Assembly: GCA_002084805.1 (NCBI GenBank)
Contig: NBMC01000031.1
Location: forward strand, 1-40,830
Reading direction: 5' to 3'
Length of the DNA stretch: 40,830 nucleotides
DNA from: Spirochaetaceae bacterium 4572_59
GTDB lineage: Bacteria; Spirochaetota; Spirochaetia; DSM-2461
A program made the translations under genes and the position numbers. Positions 24,429 through 31,993 of this stretch are shown here, piece after piece (within the stretch, counting starts at the first letter, position 1; each line of letters opens with the position of its first letter). Below the pieces are notes generated by a model. That model did no database searches. It was not told the origin of the DNA and saw only the letters and a list, made by a program, of their open reading frames with translations.

Positions 24429-27400
24429 TTACAGAATTTCCAGCAATCCACCCGCTGAGGTAAATCCTCCGCCGAATGCTGTCAGTCCCAGGGTATGACC
24501 CGAAGGTTCTTTTTTTATAAGAGACTCCAGACAAAAAGGGATTGTACAGGAGGAAGTATTCCCATTGTAACGGATTTCGCTATAGATCTGATCCTCGGAA
24601 ATCTTCAATCTCTGACGAACAGCATTAATGATACGCTGATTAGCCTGATGAGGAACAATCAAAGAGACATCTGTTATATCCTTATTTTCCTGAACACAGG
24701 CATTATTTAACTGAGTGATCATACTTGCAACTGCCTCCAGATAAACCTTGGGACCATGCATGTATATATGCTGTGCCGGATCGGCAGGGACCATCAGGAT
24801 ATCTCCGGGTTCTCCACAGGCTGCCGTAACAGGACGGAAAACCCGTACTCTTCCGCTCTTCTTAAGGGGATGATCTATACCGGCAATCAAGGAAGCGGTG
24901 GCACCATCACCAAAGATGGGTGAGGTAGACTTATCCGCCTTATCCACCAGTGGAGAGAGGACTTCCGCAGTGATAAGAAGGACCAGTCCCCGGGATTGAC
25001 TGTTCAGAAAATCCCATGAGGATTGAAGGCCGTAAATATAACCCGAACAGGCCGCATTGATATCAAAAGCTGGACAGCCAGGCTCCCTTTTCCCATCAGG
25101 CATAAGGGAGTATTGAATGCGGGTCGCCAGAGAAGGTGTCATCTGACCGGGAGTTCCACTGGATACCAAGATCAGACTGAGATCCTTCAGAGTCAGATTA
25201 TTCCGGCTTAGAACTTTCAGAGCAGCTGTTTTTGCCAGAGAGATAATATCTTCCCCTTCTCCGATCCAGTTCCGTTTTTCAATACCGGTCATTTTGAGGA
25301 TTTCGCCCTCTTCCCAGCCGGGACAAAACTTCATAATTTCCGCATTGTCAACTTCACGGCTTCCCCGGGCACCAGCCACATCCACCAGATAAGGCCTGCG
25401 GTCCGCAACGGGGAGAGCATTTGAAAGCTCTGCAGCAGGTGCAATGTTTAAACCTGTGATAACAGGTTCTCCCGGATTTTCCTTTGTCCGGGGTTTGAGA
25501 GAGATCTTTATATTTTCACTTGTTTTGACTTTCAGGGCGGGAGCTCCGATCTCAACGGCCTCTCCCTCTTCCAGGATGAGTTCTTCAACAATACCGGAAA
25601 CGGGCGACTTCATCTCTGCAACCGCCTTATCCGCCTCAATTTCAGCAAGGAGATCACCCTCTTCGATCAGATCCCCCACTTCAACTTTCCACTCTATGAC
25701 CGAAGCTGTCTCATCTGCCGGACTGGTACCGATGATTTCGACAATAACAGATCCGGACTGAACCAGATCCTCTTTTTTCCATAAGATAGAACCCTGTAAC
25801 ATCTCTACAGCCGCTTCAAGAACCCTCTGATAGGATGGCAGTACGGCCAGCTGACAGTCAAAATTACAAGGAACGAAGGTATCCTCCCGGGTCAGGCGCT
25901 TGATAGCAAGCTTCCTGTCAGATTTCTCTGCCAGGAAAGCCGCCACCTCCGATGAAATGGAGACGGTTTTATTCTCTTCATGAACAATAATCACACGACC
26001 GGTTTTTTCAGCCGATTCCAGAACCAGCTCCTGATCCCAGGGAGAAATGGAACGGAGATCGATAATATCACAGTTCACCCCCTGCTCTTTCAGGACATCC
26101 GCCGCTTTCTGGCAGAGCTTGATTGTATTACCATATGAGATAAAAGAGAGATGCTCACCCTCGCTGACCTTCCGGGCGACTCCGAGGGGAACGAGCTGAC
26201 GGGAGACGTCCGCACTGGTTTTCCCCTGTGCTTCGTTGAGGCAGACTTTGGGATAGAAATATATGGTCGGTCGTCCGGATTCGAAAGCCATATTCAGAAG
26301 CCCTGCCGCATCTCCCGCCGTGGAGGGCATCACCACATCCACTCCGGGAATATGAGCGGCCAACGCCTCCATACTGGAAGCATGAAAAGGACCGATTCCG
26401 GGCTTATAGGCACCACAGGAGACCATTACGATCATAGGACACTCCCATCCGCCATCGGTCCGCCAGTACATACTGCCCGCTTCTGCCCACAGTTGATTAA
26501 AAGCGATAGGAAGAAAGTCGGCAAACTGCAGGAAGGCTACAGAATGTTTTCCCGCCAGGGCCCGACCGATAGAGAGACCGACAATGGAGGCTTCAGCCAG
26601 AGGACTGTTTTCCACCCGTCCGGGAAACTGGGTAGAGAGGGTTTTGGTTAAACCGAATACGTCGCCCTTCGGGTCTTCCAGATCCTCTCCAAACAATTCC
26701 ACCGCCGGATTCCGATCTAGGTGAAAACGCAGGGTTTCCCGAATTGCCTCAATCATGGTCAGCTCTTCCTTCCCGGGGGTACCGCGGTACTCTTGTTTAC
26801 GGTCGCCGAGATGAGAGGGAATCTCCTTTTTGGCAGTGAAAATAGGTTCCGGTTCGGGGGAGAGCTGGGCCTTATGCGCCTTCTCCTTGAGACGGGCGAT
26901 AATTTCTTCACGCTCCGCTGCCAGTTCTTCTTCCGAAATACCCTGGTCCAGAAGCCAGCTGTGCATCTGGTCTACAGGGTCGCCCGATTCATGAAGAGCT
27001 TTGATCTCTTCTTCTGTCCGGTAAACTCTGTGATCATCCGCATTGGTATGACTATGAAGACGTTCTACGGAGAATACGATAATGGCAGGTTTACCGCTTT
27101 CACGTATTCCGTCGACGACCTCTTTCATTGGCCGGTAAAGGTTCTGAGGATAGCGGCCGTCAAGTCTGGTAATGGGTATGCCGTAGAAGGAGTCTGCCTC
27201 TCCGTCAGGACGGGAAAAGAAAGTTTTACCCTTCGTCTTGGTTGAGATAGCAAAGCCATTATCCTGCACAAAAAACAGAACCGGCAGCTCTTTCCGGACA
27301 GCATGGGCTATGGCTTCGAGAACATCGCCCTGCTGACTCATCCCATCACCGAAAGAACTGAGAACGATCGGACTGCCGGCCGTTCCCTTCACTACTTCGG

Positions 27401-27767
27401 CGATACCTGCCGCATGAAGATTGCTGTTCCCCACAGGACCGGTCATACTGAGAATATTTCTGTCGGGATCACTCATATGAGCGACCATCTGCCGTCCTTT
27501 TGAATGGGATCCTTCTTTATTGAAAAGGGAATTAAAAAACATTTCGGGATCGATGCCCCGGGCCATCATCAGGGCTTTGTCTCTGTAGTGACAATGGAGC
27601 CAATCCTGCTCCTCTAATAAGCTATTTAAAATGCAACTGCCTTCATGGCCCGCACCGGAGACATGAAAGAAGGCTTCTCCTCTTCCTGTATAACTCTGCT
27701 CCAGAAGATCCATTTCCCGGGCGGTTACCATATACCTGAAGTATTCTCTGATTGATTGCAGTTCCAC
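24429..27767 (-). CDS. Fusion of 2-oxoacid dehydrogenase E1-alpha, E1-beta, lipoyl domain and ketoacyl-ACP synthase III
   Basis: 1112 residues from a GTG with AGGAGAGGGAA before it. E1-alpha is ~1-310: HYRD (60-63), TPP motif GDG (140-142) to N170. E1-beta is ~335-660: GEDL, catalytic Glu392 in SPLAEASIVG, and FHASSMEAL (461-469). Lipoyl domain ~670-748: EADKAVAEM with the lipoylation Lys714. KAS III ~780-1112: Cys907 (INAACSGY), His1040 (VPHQAN), Asn1070 (YNGNTSSCTIP), glycine-rich end GGGFTSAGG. The E1 parts resemble branched-chain 2-oxoacid dehydrogenases. There is no E2 acyltransferase core and no E3. Inference: decarboxylation and reductive acylation of the lipoyl arm, then the KAS III takes the acyl group and condenses it with malonyl-ACP, giving starter units for branched fatty acids or another product. 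Neighbours are broken genes, so partners are unclear. Confidence 0.93.
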   Translation of the reverse strand: MELQSIREYFRYMVTAREMDLLEQSYTGRGEAFFHVSGAGHEGSCILNSLLEEQDWLHCHYRDKALMMARGIDPEMFFNSLFNKEGSHSKGRQMVAHMSDPDRNILSMTGPVGNSNLHAAGIAEVVKGTAGSPIVLSSFGDGMSQQGDVLEAIAHAVRKELPVLFFVQDNGFAISTKTKGKTFFSRPDGEADSFYGIPITRLDGRYPQNLYRPMKEVVDGIRESGKPAIIVFSVERLHSHTNADDHRVYRTEEEIKALHESGDPVDQMHSWLLDQGISEEELAAEREEIIARLKEKAHKAQLSPEPEPIFTAKKEIPSHLGDRKQEYRGTPGKEELTMIEAIRETLRFHLDRNPAVELFGEDLEDPKGDVFGLTKTLSTQFPGRVENSPLAEASIVGLSIGRALAGKHSVAFLQFADFLPIAFNQLWAEAGSMYWRTDGGWECPMIVMVSCGAYKPGIGPFHASSMEALAAHIPGVDVVMPSTAGDAAGLLNMAFESGRPTIYFYPKVCLNEAQGKTSADVSRQLVPLGVARKVSEGEHLSFISYGNTIKLCQKAADVLKEQGVNCDIIDLRSISPWDQELVLESAEKTGRVIIVHEENKTVSISSEVAAFLAEKSDRKLAIKRLTREDTFVPCNFDCQLAVLPSYQRVLEAAVEMLQGSILWKKEDLVQSGSVIVEIIGTSPADETASVIEWKVEVGDLIEEGDLLAEIEADKAVAEMKSPVSGIVEELILEEGEAVEIGAPALKVKTSENIKISLKPRTKENPGEPVITGLNIAPAAELSNALPVADRRPYLVDVAGARGSREVDNAEIMKFCPGWEEGEILKMTGIEKRNWIGEGEDIISLAKTAALKVLSRNNLTLKDLSLILVSSGTPGQMTPSLATRIQYSLMPDGKREPGCPAFDINAACSGYIYGLQSSWDFLNSQSRGLVLLITAEVLSPLVDKADKSTSPIFGDGATASLIAGIDHPLKKSGRVRVFRPVTAACGEPGDILMVPADPAQHIYMHGPKVYLEAVASMITQLNNACVQENKDITDVSLIVPHQANQRIINAVRQRLKISEDQIYSEIRYNGNTSSCTIPFCLESLIKKEPSGHTLGLTAFGGGFTSAGGLLEIL

Positions 27768-27795
27768 TTCCCTCTCCTGACTATTTTTTATTTTG

Positions 27796-27808
27796 ACACT
27801 TATAGTGT
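27796..27808. promoter_or_regulatory. 13-bp palindrome upstream of the E1-KAS III gene
   Basis: ACACT-TAT-AGTGT is a perfect inverted repeat, 28 bases before the GTG start, inside a wider TGACA...TGTCA pair (27794-27815). It is placed where a repressor would block transcription start. The bound protein is unknown. A TATAAT-like box with no good -35 occurs at 27832-27837 (minus). Confidence 0.4.
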
Positions 27809-27887
27809 TTTTGTCATTTTAATAACTACAGATTATAATCTTTTTTCTGGTATGGAAAGGGGAAATTCTTAAAATAGTGTGAAGATA

Positions 27888-28175
27888 CTAGGATTTTGAG
27901 GCCGGATAGTTATCTTTTAGGGGATATTTCATACATAAATAAACAGGAAGACGCGACTGAGCGGGATAATCTGGTAGTGCACAAGGAACTGTAAGAAATA
28001 ATGGATGCTCAGCGCAGCTCCCGCCAATGAGTCGTACCGCAGTTACTTTGTGACGAGGAACGAGCTCAAATACAGCCAAGAACTGTTTGAGCAGAAGTAT
28101 CCTTCTTGTGTTGTCAACATTCCTCTCGAAGAGAGATGTCATCGGGCTCTGATTGAAAAACAGAAACCCGATCCT
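27888..28175. other. Unassigned segment between two acyl-CoA-type genes
   Basis: This stretch lies where the C-terminal half of the oxoamine synthase should be. Both strands show open frames: minus 27888-28142 (84 codons, MTSLFERNVDNTRRILLLKQ...) and plus from 28005 (MLSAAPANESYRSYFVTRNE...). Neither resembles a family I know, and no ribosome site supports either start. It is either unrelated DNA brought in by rearrangement or a badly eroded gene. Confidence 0.4.
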
Positions 28176-28661
28176 TCACATCAGGGCTTTGACATAAACC
28201 ATGGGAAGACTCTTGGCAAAAACCTGAGTACGGGAGTTGTAGGCAATCCAGTCGATAATTTCCTGGTCTGCCGCACAGTATCCACCGATGGATGCAAAGG
28301 CTTTAGCAAAAGTACCAAAATAGATATCAATCCTGTCCTGTACAGCAAAGAAATCACCGCTTCCCCGACCATGTTCACCCATAACACCAATACCATGAGC
28401 ATCATCAATAAAAAGACGGGCATTATATTTTTCTTTCAGATCACAGATTCCGGGCAGATCCGCAAGATCCCCAGTCATTCCATATACACCTTCAATCAGA
28501 ATCATAACACCGCCTTCGCGGGTTTTGTTTACACTCTGAAGAACCTGTTCCAGATCATCCATATTATTATGTTTGAAATAACGAATTTTAGCACCGGCAG
28601 CACGGTACTTACCAAAATATCCACCGTCTCCCCTACACTTATCAAAAATATCAACACTCAT
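28176..28661 (-). pseudogene. Alpha-oxoamine synthase (KBL/AONS-like) with internal deletion and lost C-terminus
   Basis: 161 residues of a PLP enzyme that is normally ~390-400. The ATG at 28661 has GAGGAG ten bases upstream, and MSVDIFDKC is a typical N-terminus. After ~10 residues it jumps to KIRYFKHNNMDDLEQVL, which normally starts around residue 150, so ~130 residues are gone. The core that remains is IDDAHGIGVMG (with the PLP-contacting Asp and His) and TFAKAFASIGGY, where Lys120 is the PLP lysine. The match ends at MVYVKALM, and the C-terminal ~150 residues are absent. Family members condense an amino acid with an acyl-CoA (KBL, BioF, serine palmitoyltransferase). Because it lies upstream of the E1-KAS III fusion on the same strand, a former shared pathway is possible. 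Confidence 0.85.
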
Positions 28662-28831
28662 TTTTTAATACTCCTCTGTCTGCCGCCCCTGGGGAAAGCA
28701 GATCTTTATTTGAATAATGCTATTTCTGCTTCTCGCCATCCCCGATTCCTGTACAGATTATTCCTGAATTTTTATAATGGGGATCAATAAGTACTGGATT
28801 ATAGGAGAGATTTTTATCCATGATATACAAT

Positions 28832-28873
28832 AAAAACAGAAAGCTGCTTGAATTGCTTCAGGGCAGCTTTCTG
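28832..28873 (-). terminator. Rho-independent terminator after the GlcD remnant
   Basis: CAGAAAGCTGC (28837-28847) pairs perfectly over 11 bases with GCAGCTTTCTG (28863-28873), with a 15-base loop. On the minus strand it is followed by TTTTTATT. It lies 40 bases downstream of the GlcD stop codon. Confidence 0.85.
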
Positions 28874-28912
28874 CCAGGAGTTAATATCTTAAAAAAGAAT
28901 TATTAAATAACA

Positions 28913-29383
28913 TTAGACAACCTTACCGGGATTCAACAGGCATTTTGGGTCAAATGCTTTTTTTATATTTCTAAGGAGTTCCATCCCGGAACTCCCCATA
29001 CTTTCATTCAAATAGCTTTTTTTAGCATAGCCTATTCCATGTTCACCGGAAACTTTACCCCCATACTGAGCAGCCCGCTCATACAAGTCATGAAACACTT
29101 CGGTGAGCTTCTTTTCCCAAAGTTCCCGGGGCAATTCATCCCTGAGAATATATATATGAAGATTGCCATCACCTGCATGGCCAAAACTTTTAATCCGGAT
29201 TTGATGTTTTTCTTTTAATTCATTCGTATAGAGAATAAAGTCGGCCACATGTTTACGGGGAACAACTACATCACACTCATCCATCTCTGTAGTTGAAGCT
29301 TTAATAGCTTCCAGAAAGGCTCCTCTTGCAGACCAGATAGATTCCTGCCGTTCCTGAGTATCTGAAATAAGAACATCATTTGT
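28913..29383 (-). pseudogene. GlcD-type FAD-linked oxidase, C-terminal remnant
   Basis: Only the last ~156 codons of a ~460-residue glycolate/lactate-type oxidase survive. Visible are [32 protein letters not shown], then [12 protein letters not shown] (a metal/substrate His pair) and SGEHGIG. The ending [12 protein letters not shown] is the family C-terminus. An internal ATG at 29282-29284 could start a shorter frame, but the family match continues upstream to a TAG at 29384. The FAD-binding half is missing, so no oxidase activity is expected. A terminator still follows. Confidence 0.88.
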
Positions 29384-29530
29384 CTATTAAAAAAGCTTAA
29401 ACCCAGATATCTTACTTGTCAACTGGTAAGACCACTTATGGGTTGCGGATGTCATCTGCTTGTTATTTAAATCCGTTTCTTCTCACTACTGGATCGATAC
29501 AAGCCATCCACCAGGTCTGCTCCCTGTGAT

Positions 29531-30178
29531 TTAATCTTGAAAACTTGTAGCAATCTGATCATCCCCGAGGACTTCCAGCCAGTGATGAACATTCAGCAAT
29601 GAAAGAGATCCCAGAAAAAAAACGAAGATCCCAATGCCAGTTACAAGTGAAACAATAAGAATAGAAACCTTGAACAATAAAAAAAACATGGAGTGTCCTA
29701 ACTTCGTTACCGTCAGGAACAAGGACTGTACTATCCCTTCTGAGAATGAAGATTCCCGGTCAAGAGCCATAATAGGATAACGATAAAGTGAAGACATCCA
29801 ATAAACCAGGTCAAACCAGATGAACAGAGAAGAGATTATCCTTGAGAACTTTGAGGCTTCAGGAATAATCAATGAGCGTAGTGTACAAATGGTGAGCCCC
29901 AGTACAAGAATATCGAGAATCCCCATGAGAAAACAGTTTCTCGCTTGTTTTGAATGAAAGTATTCGGATATCTCGATTTTCAGTTTTATTCTATAACCCA
30001 CGGATCTCCGGTAACTGACAACATGGCCGAACCCGTAAGCAAATCCCCAGGTAATAACAGGAATGGAAAGCAGAAGGATAATCAGGCTTGTTTGAATCCA
30101 GGAACCGGGATCTTTACTGATCTGAGTAACCCATCGCTTAAAAGTTCTGGGATATGCCTGCACGAAATTCAGTTTCAC
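29531..30178 (-). CDS. YesL-like (DUF624-type) membrane protein
   Basis: 215 residues with four to five hydrophobic helices (~31-55, ~78-100, ~110-130, ~165-195). It resembles the YesL/DUF624 proteins that accompany CUT1 sugar transporters, although sequence similarity is weak by eye. Its ATG overlaps the end of the preceding permease gene by four bases. Likely role: membrane accessory to the transporter; substrate unknown. The family call is tentative; the membrane protein call is firm. Confidence 0.6.
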   Translation of the reverse strand: MKLNFVQAYPRTFKRWVTQISKDPGSWIQTSLIILLLSIPVITWGFAYGFGHVVSYRRSVGYRIKLKIEISEYFHSKQARNCFLMGILDILVLGLTICTLRSLIIPEASKFSRIISSLFIWFDLVYWMSSLYRYPIMALDRESSFSEGIVQSLFLTVTKLGHSMFFLLFKVSILIVSLVTGIGIFVFFLGSLSLLNVHHWLEVLGDDQIATSFQD

Positions 30179-31026
30179 CCCTTCAGTCCTGTCATGACAA
30201 TCCCCTCAACAACATACTTCTGGCAGAGGATGTATACAAATATCAAGGGCAATGAAGCAACACTGAGAAGGACCATAACTTGATTCCATGGAACAGCAGA
30301 AACAGTTGCAGTATATATCTGTACCATCAATGGCCAATGATCCTTGCCAGGAAGGAGCATTAGAGGAACCATAAACTGGCTGTACACAACATTGAAAGTA
30401 TTGAGTATTCCGATTGAAAATACGGGAAGAGAGAGCGGAAGAACCAGACGGAAGAATATGGTCATATTACCTGCACCATCTATTGTAGCGGCTTCAATGA
30501 GAGAATCAGGAATCCCATCAAAAAAGTTCTTGAAAAGGAATACCATCCATCCCCAGGCTGAAAATGCCAGGATTACCGACCAATAGTTATTAATGAGGTG
30601 AAAGCTGTTCATCATCAGAAATGTTGGGATAATTGTTGCCTGATTGCTTATCATCATGGTTCCTATGAAAAATAACAACATGTTGTTTGCACCTTTTAAT
30701 CTCAGTTTCGATAGACCAAAGGCACAAAGAGAACTTATTGATATTTGTACAAGGATAGTTCCTAAACATATTATAAACGTACTTTTAATGTTACCCCATA
30801 GATGGAATCGTTCAAATGTCTCCGGAATATTCCGCCAGAGAAAAGTGGAAGGGAACAGGGTTGGAGGAAATTTAATCACCTCCATTTTATCTTTGAACAT
30901 CCCCATGAACATCCAGAAATGGGGCATCATTTGAATAGGGATCAAAATAATGAGAATAATGATTATGGATCTATGAAAAAATTTTCCACTTCCTTTTTGT
31001 ATCTCAGATTGTTGCAATATGGACAT
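30175..31026 (-). CDS. Sugar ABC transporter permease, MalG type
   Basis: 283 residues, six predicted membrane helices, cytoplasmic N-terminus. The EAA loop for ATPase contact is IEAATIDGAGNMTIFFRLVLPLSLP (~190-214; EAA---G---------I-LP pattern). The C-terminus ends in the CUT1-typical YVVEGIVMTGLKG. It is 12 bases downstream of the MalF-type gene and overlaps the YesL-like gene. No ATPase gene is present; CUT1 systems often share one ATPase encoded elsewhere. Confidence 0.93.
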   Translation of the reverse strand: MSILQQSEIQKGSGKFFHRSIIIILIILIPIQMMPHFWMFMGMFKDKMEVIKFPPTLFPSTFLWRNIPETFERFHLWGNIKSTFIICLGTILVQISISSLCAFGLSKLRLKGANNMLLFFIGTMMISNQATIIPTFLMMNSFHLINNYWSVILAFSAWGWMVFLFKNFFDGIPDSLIEAATIDGAGNMTIFFRLVLPLSLPVFSIGILNTFNVVYSQFMVPLMLLPGKDHWPLMVQIYTATVSAVPWNQVMVLLSVASLPLIFVYILCQKYVVEGIVMTGLKG

Positions 31027-31038
31027 TTCATCTCCCTC

Positions 31039-31923
31039 CTAACTATCTATCTTTCGCTGCAGTTTCAGCTGAATTGCAGTAAGAAGAAACACTATGACAA
31101 AACAGATCGTCGTGATAGCAATAGCATAGCTGTATTCATAATCTGTATATGCCTTATCAAAAGCATATAAGACCAGTGTTTCTGTGGAGTTGGCAGGACC
31201 ACCTCCTGTCATTATCTTTGGCTCATCAAATAGATTAAAGATATAAATGGTATTCGTGATCAGAAGCATACTTATGGTACTCTTTATGTATGGAAGCGTA
31301 ATAGACCGTAAGCGGCGCCAGAATCCACAGCCATCAATCTGAGCCGATTCATATATTTCATGGGGAACGTTATTGAGAGCTGCCAGATAGATAATAAAAT
31401 CAATTCCTGCTGACAATCCCCCCATGATAACCAGATAAGGGATTCTCATGCACCATTTCACAAGTGCAGTTGAATTAAGCCAGAGCTGCTGTTCCCCTCC
31501 CAGAATGCTTAAGAAATAATTTGCGAGGCCATAATCAGGTTGCCAGATATACTTCCATAATACTGTCAGCACTACAGAAGGAAGAATTGCAGGGATATAG
31601 AAGCACGTTCTGATGAATCCTTTATATTTTCGTACTTCCCCAACCATTATTGCCAGTGCAAGGGGTACCCAGAAGTTAATCACCATCATGATTAGCCAAA
31701 ATTCAAAATTGTTTTTTAAAGCATTAAGTACATACTTATCATGAAAAGCTCTAACATAGTTAGAAAGACCAATAAAGTCTCCAGGGGGATTCATAATCTG
31801 ATATTTAAAGAATGAAACGAAAATTCCCATTCCTATCGGAAGATATTTAAACAGTAAAAAAGCTATAATCGCTGGTAGAACAAAAAACCATCCGGTATTA
31901 AATTTTCTTTTTTCGAGATCCAT
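31039..31923 (-). CDS. Sugar ABC transporter permease, MalF type
   Basis: 294 residues, six predicted membrane helices. The N-terminus (KRKFNTGWFFVLPAIIAFLLFKYLPIG) is typical of the MalF/LplB group. The EAA loop is YESAQIDGCGFWRRLRSITLPYIK (~196-219). Together with the MalG-type protein it forms the membrane channel of a CUT1 oligosaccharide importer. It starts 70 bases after the binding-protein gene, with a stable hairpin between them. Confidence 0.93.
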   Translation of the reverse strand: MDLEKRKFNTGWFFVLPAIIAFLLFKYLPIGMGIFVSFFKYQIMNPPGDFIGLSNYVRAFHDKYVLNALKNNFEFWLIMMVINFWVPLALAIMVGEVRKYKGFIRTCFYIPAILPSVVLTVLWKYIWQPDYGLANYFLSILGGEQQLWLNSTALVKWCMRIPYLVIMGGLSAGIDFIIYLAALNNVPHEIYESAQIDGCGFWRRLRSITLPYIKSTISMLLITNTIYIFNLFDEPKIMTGGGPANSTETLVLYAFDKAYTDYEYSYAIAITTICFVIVFLLTAIQLKLQRKIDS

Positions 31924-31942
31924 TATTTATCCTCATAAAATT

Positions 31943-31965
31943 CTAGCAGGGGACGTCCCTGCTAG
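31943..31965 (-). promoter_or_regulatory. Intercistronic hairpin between binding protein and permeases
   Basis: CTAGCAGGG (31943-31951) and CCCTGCTAG (31957-31965) form a perfect nine-pair stem with a five-base loop. The downstream side has no T-run, only AATTTTA. Such hairpins after the binding-protein gene commonly protect its mRNA or cause partial termination, raising its level over the permeases. Confidence 0.65.
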
Positions 31966-31993
31966 TCATAAAATAATTTAAAATCTACTTCTA

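Noticed and set aside
27796..27808. Rho-independent terminator upstream of the fusion gene
   Set aside because: Arms are only five bases and AT-rich, and the T-run does not follow in the needed orientation; an operator fits better.
28005..28790. Long plus-strand frame of 261 codons
   Set aside because: Most of it is antisense to the clear oxoamine synthase remnant; only the first part, covered in the unassigned segment, remains unexplained.
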